From NCBI RefSeq assembly GCF_000737515.1, contig NZ_CP006587.1, positions 3,467,001 through 3,531,000 on the forward strand: 64,000 bases of DNA. The letters are read 5' to 3'. Positions within the stretch are counted from its first letter, which is position 1. Each line of letters opens with the position of its first letter. Source of the DNA: Hymenobacter sp. APR13 (GTDB lineage Bacteria > Bacteroidota > Bacteroidia > Cytophagales > Hymenobacteraceae). The notes under the pieces were generated by a model. It had not been told where the DNA came from, made no database searches, and worked only from the letters and a program-made list of their open reading frames with translations. Shown here in pieces: positions 34,707 through 42,251 of this stretch. The position numbers and the translations under genes are program-made.

Positions 34707-35624
34707 CTACTTTTCCACTTGCTGCCGCACCAGCTCGAAGCGGCGGTCGGCGAAGGTGCGGAGCAGGTCGAAGGCCAGGTCGGTTTCGGTGTCGTCTTCG
34801 GAGAACTGGTTGCCATAGATGACCCGGTCGGCGAGGCGCAGGGCCAGGCGCACGTCGGCGTCGTTCTGGTAGTGCGCCACTATTTCGCGGGTGGTGAGGC
34901 TGTTGATGGTGTTGTTTTCGAGGTTGGTGAGGTAGTTTTTCCAGAGCGTGATGGCGCGCTCCATGTTGGTGAGCGAGCGGCTCAGCGTGAAGCGCTCCAC
35001 GTGCCGGGCATACTGCGCCAGAAAGTACACGTGGTTTTTGCGCAGCTTGTACAGCTGGTAGCGCTGCCGCCAGCGCCGCCCAAACGTGAGGGCCACGCCG
35101 CCCAGCAGCAGCAGCAGCACGCCCGCGCCGGCCAGCCAGTAGGGGTAGTTGAAGGCCGGCTCCACGGGCAGCAGCGCCGTGGCCTGGCGCAGGGCCGGCG
35201 TAGCGCCGCCGGCTGCCGCCGGCACCACCCGCCGCAGCTGCACGGTGGCGCGGGTGCTGGGCAGCGTGAGCGTGTCACGGCCCTGCAGCACCGTCACGGG
35301 CAGCTGCAGCGTCTGCTCCGGGGCCAGGCTGAAGGTGCGCAGGCGGTAGATGGTGCGGTCGAGGCTGACGCCCTGGCGGGTGCGGGTGGGCTGGTAGGTT
35401 TTGCCCACGTACTCAAACGGCGCGTACTCGGCCGTGGAGTCGGGGAAGATGACGTTCAGGCCCGGGGCGTGGCGGTAGCTGAGCTCGTACTCCACAATCT
35501 CGCCCACGCGGGTGCCGGGCTGCAGAAACCGGCCCTGCGGCGGAGCGGCGGCCGGCTGAGCCGTGGCCAGCCCCGGCAGCAGCAGCAAGCCCGCAAGTGT
35601 GGAGAGCAACGACTTCCTACGCAC
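34707..35624 (-). CDS. Bat-operon membrane protein (BatD/DUF4381-like)
   Basis: A 305-residue exported protein with signal peptide (1-22), a periplasmic beta-rich region (GEIVEYELSYRHAPGLNVIF, TIYRLRTFSLAPEQTLQL), one transmembrane helix (WLAGAGVLLLLLGGVAL, about 170-190) and a helical cytoplasmic domain. This order matches the protein found between DUF58 and BatA in Bacteroidota operons. Its start overlaps the DUF58 stop by 8 bases, so the two genes are translationally coupled. Function is unknown; the operon is linked to aerotolerance and envelope integrity in some species. Confidence 0.8.
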   Translation of the reverse strand: MRRKSLLSTLAGLLLLPGLATAQPAAAPPQGRFLQPGTRVGEIVEYELSYRHAPGLNVIFPDSTAEYAPFEYVGKTYQPTRTRQGVSLDRTIYRLRTFSLAPEQTLQLPVTVLQGRDTLTLPSTRATVQLRRVVPAAAGGATPALRQATALLPVEPAFNYPYWLAGAGVLLLLLGGVALTFGRRWRQRYQLYKLRKNHVYFLAQYARHVERFTLSRSLTNMERAITLWKNYLTNLENNTINSLTTREIVAHYQNDADVRLALRLADRVIYGNQFSEDDTETDLAFDLLRTFADRRFELVRQQVEK

Positions 35625-36519
35625 GGCCGGAGCGAAGATTGCGCCGCCGGAACAGCCGGATCAGCTGGGGCAGATAGTCGGCGTTGGTGGCAATGGACAG
35701 GTATTCAGTGCGGTGGCGGCGGCAGATCTGGCTGATCTGGTCGCGGTTCTGCTCGTATGTGGCGCGGTAGCGGGCCCGGAAGGCGGCCGAGGACGTGTTG
35801 GTCCAGAGCGTGCGGCCCGACTCCTGGTCGTAGAGCGGCACGATGCCCAGTGGCGGAAATTCCTGCTCGCGCTGGTCGAGCAGCTGCACCACCACCAGGT
35901 CGTGCTTGCGGGCCAGCATGGTCAGCTCCCGCTCGTAGCCGCTGTCGATGAAATCCGAAATCAGCAGGATAATGCTGCGGCGCTTCAGCAGCCCCAGTGC
36001 CTGCTTGATGCCACCGCCCACATCCGTCTGCCCCGACTGCGGCTCCAGCGCAAACAGTTTTTTGATCAGGGAATAGGCGTGGCGCACACCCTTGCCGGGC
36101 GCCAGATACAGCTCTTTCTGGTCGGAAAAGGCCAGGATGCCCAGCTGCGCATCCTGCCGGGCGGCAGCCAGGGCCAGAATCCCGCAGATTTCGCGGCCCA
36201 TATCGAGCTTGCGCAAGCCGGCGGCGCCCACCTTCTGCGAGGCACTCACATCGAAGAGCAGCAGCACCTGTTGCTCGCGCTCTTCCTTGTAGGTTTTGAT
36301 GAACGTGCCGTGGCCTTTGCTGGACACGGCCCAGTCGATGGCGCGCACCTCGTCGCCGTACTGGTAGAGGCGCACGTCGTCGAATTCGAGGCCGGTGCCC
36401 TTGAAAACGGACCGAAAATTGCCCTGCAGCTGCGCATCCACCGCCTTCAGCATCCGGATTTCCACCTGCCGCAATTTGCGTACGAGCAACTGAAACGGCG
36501 TGGGCGTGGGCGTGTTCAT
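35617..36519 (-). CDS. DUF58 protein of the Bat operon
   Basis: A 300-residue soluble protein. DUF58 signatures: GTGLEFDDVRLYQYGDEVRA followed by IDWAVSSKGHGTFIKTYKEE, then the VWA-type metal motif LLLFDVSASQ. It is the first gene of the operon (DUF58, BatD-like, BatA). A MoxR-type AAA+ ATPase usually precedes it; here the upstream gene is divergent, so MoxR is either elsewhere or lost. The paralogue is at 16475-17401. Confidence 0.93.
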   Translation of the reverse strand: MNTPTPTPFQLLVRKLRQVEIRMLKAVDAQLQGNFRSVFKGTGLEFDDVRLYQYGDEVRAIDWAVSSKGHGTFIKTYKEEREQQVLLLFDVSASQKVGAAGLRKLDMGREICGILALAAARQDAQLGILAFSDQKELYLAPGKGVRHAYSLIKKLFALEPQSGQTDVGGGIKQALGLLKRRSIILLISDFIDSGYERELTMLARKHDLVVVQLLDQREQEFPPLGIVPLYDQESGRTLWTNTSSAAFRARYRATYEQNRDQISQICRRHRTEYLSIATNADYLPQLIRLFRRRNLRSGRA

Positions 36520-36575
36520 ATTGGCTAAACTACGCGAATCGTGGCAGTATTGGCGCCGAGAAGCGGCCGAACCCT

Positions 36576-36583
36576 TACTTTTG
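36576..36583 (+). promoter_or_regulatory. -7 element (TACTTTTG) directly before a GTG start
   Basis: TACTTTTG fits TAnnTTTG and ends 4 bases before the GTG of the DUF4296 gene, so the transcript should start at or very near the first codon. Confidence 0.6.
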
Positions 36584-36587
36584 TAAC

Positions 36588-36962
36588 GTGAAACTCCTGA
36601 ATCCCCGTGCTTTTTCGTTGGTAGTCAGCGTGCTGCTGAGCGGCTTGGTGGCCGGCTGCCAGACGCCCGAAGAGGTGCTGCCGCCGCCGCAGCTGCTGCC
36701 GCGCGAGCAGCTGGTGAGCCTGCTCGCCGACCTGCATACGCTGGAAGCCCGCGTGGAGTCGGCTAGCCTGCACCCCGATTCGGCGCGTGCCCTGTACCTG
36801 CAGCAGCAAAAGGCGCTGTTCTGGCGCCGTGAAGTCACCGACTCGCTGTTTCAGCAGAGCTACCGCTACTACGCCAGCCACGACAAAGACCTCGACGAAA
36901 TCTACGGCCTCGTCATCGACACGCTCGCTCTGCGCCAGGTGAAAATAGGCCCCGCCAAGTAA
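36588..36962 (+). CDS. DUF4296 lipoprotein
   Basis: A 124-residue lipoprotein (signal and lipobox LVAGC, Cys24) of the Bacteroidota DUF4296 family. The core LPREQLVSLLADLHTLEARV and later FWRREVTDSLFQQSYRYYAS are typical of this small helical domain. The start is GTG. The promoter element lies directly against the start, suggesting a leaderless message. Function unknown. Confidence 0.85.
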   Translation: MKLLNPRAFSLVVSVLLSGLVAGCQTPEEVLPPPQLLPREQLVSLLADLHTLEARVESASLHPDSARALYLQQQKALFWRREVTDSLFQQSYRYYASHDKDLDEIYGLVIDTLALRQVKIGPAK

Positions 36963-37032
36963 AGCGGATTGGCGGAGTAGTGGATTGGTGGATTTGCCGT
37001 ACTCCACTCACCCACCATTCCACCAACCCAGC

Positions 37033-37371
37033 TCAGATCAGGCGGCTGCCGTTCGGGACCGGGCTGGCCAGCGCCGCCAGCACAATGTGGCCCTGCTCAT
37101 CGGCGGTACCCGTCACCAGCACTTCCGACATAAACTTGCCGATCTGCTTGGGCGGGAAATTGACCACGCACAATACCTGCCGCCCCACCAGGTCGGCGGG
37201 TTGGTAGTGAAAGGTAATCTGGGCGCTGGAGTGTTTCAGGCCGATTTCCGGCCCCAGGTCAATCAGCAGCTGATACGCCGGCCGCCGCGCCGCCGGGAAT
37301 TCCTGCGCCTCCACAATGGTGCCGACCCGCAGATCAACCCGTTCAAAATCAGCCCAGGAAATAGTAGACAT
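37033..37371 (-). CDS. csaA: CsaA-like tRNA-binding domain protein
   Basis: A 112-residue protein consisting of one OB-fold tRNA-binding domain. FERVDLRVGTIVEAQEFPAA and the SSAQITFHY loop are typical, as are VNFPPKQIGKFMSEVLVTG and the end LASPVPNGSRL. CsaA of Bacillus acts as a chaperone-like protein in secretion; the name is by homology. The upstream region holds GGTGATGA-type repeats beginning 10 bases before the start codon. Confidence 0.93.
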   Translation of the reverse strand: MSTISWADFERVDLRVGTIVEAQEFPAARRPAYQLLIDLGPEIGLKHSSAQITFHYQPADLVGRQVLCVVNFPPKQIGKFMSEVLVTGTADEQGHIVLAALASPVPNGSRLI

Positions 37372-37380
37372 AATTTATTT

Positions 37381-37605
37381 GGTGATGAGGTGATGAAGTA
37401 ATGAGGTGATGGAGTGATGAGGTGATTAGGAAAAAACTTCATTCCGAGCCTGCGAGGCATCTTGACTGCTGATTCTGAGGCTTTCTGATTTCTGCACTGG
37501 CGAGATTCCCCGCAGGCTCAGAATGACGTTCCTCCCTTGTCACCTGTCACCTATCACCTGTCACCTCATCACCTCATCACCTCATCTCTCCATCCCCTCA
37601 TCACC
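37381..37605. repeat. Nested mirror-like composite repeat
   Basis: Outer: GGTGATGA units at 37381-37427 face TCATCACC/TGTCACC units at about 37540-37605. Inner: an imperfect inverted repeat with arms near 37440-37464 and 37503-37527 (ATTCCGAGCCTGCGAGGC versus its complement GCAGGCTCAGAAT). The whole element is an onion of two inverted repeats filling the csaA-DUF922 spacer. Confidence 0.75.
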
Positions 37606-37611
37606 CAAAAC

Positions 37612-38184
37612 TTACCGCGACGCAAACGACTCCAGTAAGGCCAGGCGCTGTTTGACCTGGGTTTCCCAGAACAGCTGCTTTTCCTGGTTGAGGCCGTGGT
37701 TGGATTCGGCGTCGTAGCGGGCTTCTTCGCGCTGCCAGGCCGCGAAATAGTTTTTGGTGAGGGTGTTGAACGCCGGGTTGAGGTGCTGGCAGTCCAGCTT
37801 CACGGTGCTGAGCTTCTGGCGCAGCAGGCGGGCGTGCAGCTCGGTGATGTCGAAGTGCAGCTGCTCGTGGCGCAGCAGGTTGGCCGAGGCCTTGCCGGCG
37901 TCCTGCACCCACGACTCCTGCGGCAGAAACACGGCCGTGACGGTGGAGCTGAACACGAAGTCCTTGCAGGCCACCTGCACGTCGATGTTGGCCGAGGTGA
38001 GGGCCTTCAGGCGGTCGGTGCCCATGGGGCGGGCCTTGAAGTCGGCCCAGGTGAGGGGCCGGCTGGCCGACCAGCCCAGGGTTTCCTTGGCGGGTTTGGC
38101 GGCGGGAGCAGGCGTAGTCTGGGCAGGGGAAGCAGCGGGCTGAAACAGCAGCAGCAATGGGAGCAGGAGGGAGGGCAGCGCCAT
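37612..38184 (-). CDS. DUF922-type putative secreted zinc protease
   Basis: About 190 residues with a signal peptide. The motif LRHEQLHFDITELHARLL contains an HExxH zinc site, and the upstream LGWSASRPLTWADFKARP and QESWVQDAG segments fit DUF922. The start is the ATG at 38184; a TTG three codons upstream would give the same signal. Family members are predicted secreted metalloproteases, not biochemically assigned. Flanked downstream by the composite repeat. Confidence 0.82.
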   Translation of the reverse strand: MALPSLLLPLLLLFQPAASPAQTTPAPAAKPAKETLGWSASRPLTWADFKARPMGTDRLKALTSANIDVQVACKDFVFSSTVTAVFLPQESWVQDAGKASANLLRHEQLHFDITELHARLLRQKLSTVKLDCQHLNPAFNTLTKNYFAAWQREEARYDAESNHGLNQEKQLFWETQVKQRLALLESFASR

Positions 38185-38285
38185 AGAATGCAACAGGCAG
38201 AAAAGAAGACGTGACTAGCGCAGAAAGTACACCAAATACCGGCTTCCCGTTCCCGGCAGCTTCCCGGCCCAGCCGGTAGCAGTGG

Positions 38286-39659
38286 CTAAGCAGCCGACAC
38301 GGCGGCGGGCCGGGCCACAGCCGCGGGCACCCGGCTGAACTGCCGGAAGCGCCAGAGCAAAGCGCCGGCCACCAGCGTGAGGCCGGTCAGCAGCCCCAGC
38401 CACACGCCCAGGCTGCCCAGGTTCAGCCAGAAACATAGGAGGTAGCCCAACGGCAGCGCAATCACCCAGTACGAGAGCAGCGCCACGATGGAAGGCACTT
38501 TCACGTCCTGCAAGCCCCGCAGCGCGCCCAGCCCCACCACCTGCAGGCCGTCGGACACCTGGAAGGCGGCGGCAATCAGCAGTAGGCTCGAGGCTTGGGC
38601 TACTACGGCCGCGTCGTGGTTGTAGAAGTGCGGGATGTAGTGCCGGAACGTCACCAGCAGCAGCCCCATAGAGCTCATAAACAGGAACGTGAGCAGGTAG
38701 GCCGCAAAGCCGGCCTGCCGCGAGCCTTCCGCGTCGCCGAGGCCGCGCAGGTTGCCTACCCGGATGGTGGCCGCCGCCGCAATGCCGCTGGCGGCCATGT
38801 AGGTCACGGAAGCCACGTTGATGGCAATCTGGTGGGCGGCCAAGGAGGTAGCACCCAGCCAGCCAATCATGATGGCCGAAAAGCTGAAGGCGCCCATCTC
38901 AAACATCATCTGCACCCCAATCGGCGAGCCCAGGCCAACGAGGCGGCGCAGGGTAGCGCCATCGGGGCGGAGCCAGTGGGAGGCGGCTTCGCGGTAGGGC
39001 CGCAGACGGGCGGCGCGCAACACGTAGGTGGCCATGAACACGGCCATCAGCACCCGCGCAATCAGGGTGGCCCAGGCAGCGCCCATCATGCCCAGGCGCG
39101 GCGCCCCAAAGTGCCCGAAAATCAGCACGTAGCACAGCAGCGCGTTCAGGGCATTGGCCATCACCGACAGGTACATGGCCTGCCGTGTGAGGCCCAGGCC
39201 CTCGGCAAACTGCTTGAAGCCCTGAAACACCATCAGCGGCAGCAACGACAGGAACAGCACCCGCACCCACGGCGCGGCCAGCGCCACCACTTCGGTTGGC
39301 TGGCGCAGGTAGCCCAGCAGCGGCGCAATCAGCAGGCCCGCGGCGGCCAGCACCACCCCGGCCATGGCGCTCAGCCACACGCCCGCCACCAGCAGGCGGC
39401 CCAGCTGCGGTATGTCGCGGCGGCCATCGGCGGCGGCCACTAGCGGCGTTATGCCCATCGAAAGGCCCAAACCCAGCACCATCACCACGGTGTTGACGCT
39501 CACGCCGAGGCTCACGGCGGCCAGCGGCACCTTGCCCGTCTGGCCCACCATCACCGAATCGCAGACGTTGACCAGCACATGGCCCAGCTGGCTGAGCACC
39601 ACCGGATAGGCCAGCAGCATAAGGGGTTTGAGGTGGGGGCGAAGGGCAGTAAACGGCAT
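38286..39659 (-). CDS. MATE family multidrug exporter (NorM-like)
   Basis: A 457-residue membrane protein with 12 predicted helices in two bundles. The conserved starts VVLSQLGHVLVNVCDSVMVG and GLGSPIGVQMMFEMGAFSFS are the helix 1 and helix 7 regions of MATE exporters. It should extrude cationic compounds in exchange for Na+ or H+. The start is the ATG of MPFTALRPH; the frame extends further but lies in the promoter and repeat region. A TACCTTTG element lies 23 bases upstream. Confidence 0.94.
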   Translation of the reverse strand: MPFTALRPHLKPLMLLAYPVVLSQLGHVLVNVCDSVMVGQTGKVPLAAVSLGVSVNTVVMVLGLGLSMGITPLVAAADGRRDIPQLGRLLVAGVWLSAMAGVVLAAAGLLIAPLLGYLRQPTEVVALAAPWVRVLFLSLLPLMVFQGFKQFAEGLGLTRQAMYLSVMANALNALLCYVLIFGHFGAPRLGMMGAAWATLIARVLMAVFMATYVLRAARLRPYREAASHWLRPDGATLRRLVGLGSPIGVQMMFEMGAFSFSAIMIGWLGATSLAAHQIAINVASVTYMAASGIAAAATIRVGNLRGLGDAEGSRQAGFAAYLLTFLFMSSMGLLLVTFRHYIPHFYNHDAAVVAQASSLLLIAAAFQVSDGLQVVGLGALRGLQDVKVPSIVALLSYWVIALPLGYLLCFWLNLGSLGVWLGLLTGLTLVAGALLWRFRQFSRVPAAVARPAAVSAA

Positions 39660-39682
39660 GGCAGAAAGCAAACGAAGAACCG

Positions 39683-39690
39683 CAAAGGTA
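39683..39690 (-). promoter_or_regulatory. -7 element (TACCTTTG) of the MATE gene
   Basis: On the minus strand, 23 bases before the start codon, TACCTTTG fits TAnnTTTG. Confidence 0.6.
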
Positions 39691-39705
39691 GGGCCTTCCG
39701 CCCCC

Positions 39706-39806
39706 GTACCTCTCAATTCCGTTTCGCGACGAGCACCGCGAGTATCCGATGCCTGCCAATGCGTGGGAACTCGCTTCGCTCGTCGCAAAACAGAATTTCG
39801 CGGTAC
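39706..39806. repeat. Inverted repeat with GCGACGAGC arms
   Basis: Arms at 39706-39734 and 39778-39806 are imperfect reverse complements (about 23 of 29), best at GCGACGAGC/GCTCGTCGC. It fills the spacer between the aminotransferase stop (39811) and the MATE promoter. Confidence 0.6.
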
Positions 39807-39810
39807 GGCG

Positions 39811-40914
39811 CTAGCGCAACACCTGCGCCATGCGCCGGATGGCCTCCCGCAAATCCGGCTCCGGCACGGCATACGACAGCCGCACGAAGCCCGGCGCGCC
39901 GCAGGTAGCCCCGTCCACGACGTCCACCCCCGCGGTGCACAGGCGCGCCACCAAATCCGCTGAAGCTTGCTCGGGCGGCAGGGCCGGATCTAGGAAGGCG
40001 CGCAGATCGGGGAAGGCGTAGTAGGTGCCCAGCGGCAGATGCGGCAGCGTGCCGGGAAGACGCGCCAGGAAATCGAGGAGCAAGTGGCGGTTCGGTTGCA
40101 GGTTGGCTTGCAGTTCCTGCGTGATGCCGGGCGTGGCCTCGGTGGCGGCCAGCGCGGCCAGCTGGCTGAGTGTGGCCACGGCCCCGCCGGTGGCAAACTG
40201 CCGCGCCGTGCAGGCCTGCGCTACCACCGGCGGCGCCACCAGGTAGCCGATGTTCCAGTTCAGCAGCGCCAGCGACTTGGAAAATCCGTTCACCACCAGA
40301 TGCTGCCCCAGCGGGTCGGGGAAGGAAAGCAGCGTCGGTACCGGCTCCGACCCGAACCGGATGCCGTCGTAAATCTCGTCGGCCAAAACCAGCAGCTGCG
40401 GGTGCTGCTGCGTAACGGCCAGCAGCGCCGCCAATTCCGGCTGGGTGTACACGCGGCCCGTGGGGTTGTTGGGGTTGGTGAACAGCAGCAGGCGCGTGCG
40501 CAGCCCGATGGCGGCCTGCAGCGTTTCCGGCTGAATTCGGTAATCGTCGGATGGGCTCAGGGGCAACTCGCGCAGGGTGGCGCCGGCTTGCTGAATCAGG
40601 GCGCGGAAGCCGAACCAGTTGGGCGTGAGCAGCAGTACCTCGTCGCCGCGCCGCAGCACCGTGGTCAGCAGCAGAAACAGCGCGGCTTTCGTGCCGGGCG
40701 TAACGACGATGCCTTCCTCGGCCACGGTGGCGTCCTGGGCCCGGTAGCGGTGGGCCAGCGCCTGTCGCAGCTCCGGCAGGCCCTCGGTGGGGCTGGCCGG
40801 CAGCGGCAACCGGGTGAGGGCCCGCTGCACCTGATTTGCTACCGGCTCGGGCAGGGAAAAATTGCCGTAGCCGGAAGCCAGGCTGATTAGCGGCAAATCG
40901 GAGGAAGCAGGCAT
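39811..40914 (-). CDS. PLP-dependent aminotransferase, class I/II
   Basis: A 367-residue fold-type I aminotransferase. The PLP Lys is in NGFSKSLALLNWNIGYL, LADEIYDGIRF supplies the cofactor Asp and Tyr, TNPNNPTGRVY is the classic substrate loop, and VRLSYAVPEPDLREAI holds the carboxylate-binding Arg. The substrate is not determinable. The start is the ATG of MPASSDLP; the upstream extension is translated from a repeat element. It stands alone between two repeat elements. Confidence 0.93.
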   Translation of the reverse strand: MPASSDLPLISLASGYGNFSLPEPVANQVQRALTRLPLPASPTEGLPELRQALAHRYRAQDATVAEEGIVVTPGTKAALFLLLTTVLRRGDEVLLLTPNWFGFRALIQQAGATLRELPLSPSDDYRIQPETLQAAIGLRTRLLLFTNPNNPTGRVYTQPELAALLAVTQQHPQLLVLADEIYDGIRFGSEPVPTLLSFPDPLGQHLVVNGFSKSLALLNWNIGYLVAPPVVAQACTARQFATGGAVATLSQLAALAATEATPGITQELQANLQPNRHLLLDFLARLPGTLPHLPLGTYYAFPDLRAFLDPALPPEQASADLVARLCTAGVDVVDGATCGAPGFVRLSYAVPEPDLREAIRRMAQVLR

Positions 40915-40942
40915 AGGAGAAAGGCAGGAAGGGCCGATAAGC

Positions 40943-41117
40943 AGTAGCGCGAACTTTGCGGTTCGCGCCCCCGCGCCGTCCGGGTGGTGAAAACGGCGCA
41001 GGGGCGCGAACCGCAAAGTTCGCGCTACTAATCGATACGCATCATGTGGCTCATGCCCTCGCGCCGTTCGGGTGATGAGAACGGCGCGGGGGCGCGAACT
41101 GCAAATTTTGCGCTACT
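40943..41117. repeat. Dispersed palindromic element, copies 2 and 3
   Basis: Copy 2 has perfect 29-base arms (40943-40971 and 41001-41029), sharing AGTAGCGCGAACT with the copy at 5822. The loop GCGCCGTCCGGGTGGTGA is repeated as GCGCCGTTCGGGTGATGA near 41061 and is followed by a third, half copy of the arm (41089-41117). So loop and right arm are tandemly duplicated. The element lies between the aminotransferase and egtD genes. Confidence 0.9.
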
Positions 41118-41128
41118 GATTGGTGGCT

Positions 41129-42183
41129 TTATACTGCCAGGCGCAACACAACGTCAGCGAAATACTGCTGATCGTCGGTGAAGAACTCGGCTACGGCCAG
41201 GCCGGCATCGGCGGCGAGGCTGCTGATCTGCGGGCGGGTGAACTTGTAGGAGTTTTCGGTATGAATCGGCTCCCAGGCAGCAAAATCGAAGCTGCGGCCC
41301 AGGGCCCCGAAATGCACCTGCTGCGCCTGTGTGGGCATCAGAAACGAGCGTACAGCGCCGGAAAGCGGGTCGTAGTCGGTGTAGTGCTGCCAAGCGGCCA
41401 GGTCGAAGTCGGCGGCTAGCTCGCGGTTGAGGCGCGTGAGCAGGTTCAGGTTGAAGGCGGCCGTCACGCCCTGCGTGTCGTCGTAGGCAGCCCGGATAAA
41501 GCGCGGGTCTTTCTGCAGGTCGAAGCCAACCAGCAGCCGGTCGTTGGGGGAAAGTGGCGCGGCCAGCTCCTGCAGAAACGCCTGGCGGTCGGCGGGCAGG
41601 AAGTTGCCGATGTTGGAGCCCAGAAACAGCACCGCCTTGCGGCCGGGCGGGCCGCCATCAGGCGCAGGGCCGCGCCGTAGTCGGCCACGATTGGCTCTAC
41701 GCGCAGCGCGGGCAGCTCCTGGCGCAGGCTGGCGGCCAGCCCATCCAACGCCGCCCCCGAAATATCGACGGGCACGTAGGTGAACGAGGCGCCGGTGTCG
41801 AGCAGGTGGCGCAGCAGAATCTTGGTTTTCAGGCCGTCGCCGGCGCCCAGCTCCAGCAGGAAAAAGGGCTCCTGGGCATCCTCGGGGCGCAGCGCCGCGG
41901 CCAAGGCTTCCTGGTTCTGAGTCAGAAGGGCAAACTCGGTGCGGGTGGGGTAGTACTCGGGCAGGGCCATAATCTGCTGAAACAGGCGGCTGCCCTCATC
42001 GTCGTAGAAATACATCGACGACAGCGTTTTGGGCGTGCGCGCCAGCCCCTCGGCCACGTGTTGCTTCAGGGCTTCGAGGGCCTGGTTGGGGGTGGCGGCC
42101 TGTTGGGGCACCGGGGCGGCGTCCGTTCCGATCTGCTCAGAAGCGTAGAACGAAGGCGAGGCGGCAGCAGAAAGAGAGGTCAT
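41129..42183 (-). pseudogene. egtD: Histidine N-alpha-methyltransferase EgtD, frameshifted
   Basis: EgtD trimethylates histidine to hercynine, the first step of ergothioneine synthesis. The N-terminal frame starts at MTSLSAAASP (42183) and carries LELGAGDGLKTKILLRHL and VPVDISGAALDGL. Near 41636-41652 the frame is lost; one missing base in the stretch before GGCCGCAAGGCGGTG would restore ARPGRKAVLFLGSNIGNF. The rest, in the other frame, has LLVGFDLQKDP, AYDDTQGVTAAFNLNLL and the substrate motif TENSYKFT to a normal end. Both halves are well conserved, so the break is recent, a sequencing error, or a recoding site. It follows egtB by 68 bases. Confidence 0.85.
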
Positions 42184-42251
42184 AAGCAGAAAACGAGCGG
42201 GAAAGCAGCCAAATGGGCCGGGAGAGAGGCAAACGAAGAACGGGGCTGCCC

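Noticed and set aside
34571..34816. N-terminal extension of the BatA-like protein through the tandem repeats
   Set aside because: The extension is Ser/Pro/His-rich repeat translation, overlaps the upstream gene in another frame and lacks family similarity; a promoter element lies inside it. The GTG at 34570 is preferred.
41464..41640. C-terminal tail of the first EgtD frame as genuine protein
   Set aside because: After the frame break the translation is Cys/Arg/Pro-rich nonsense, while the other frame continues the EgtD family sequence.
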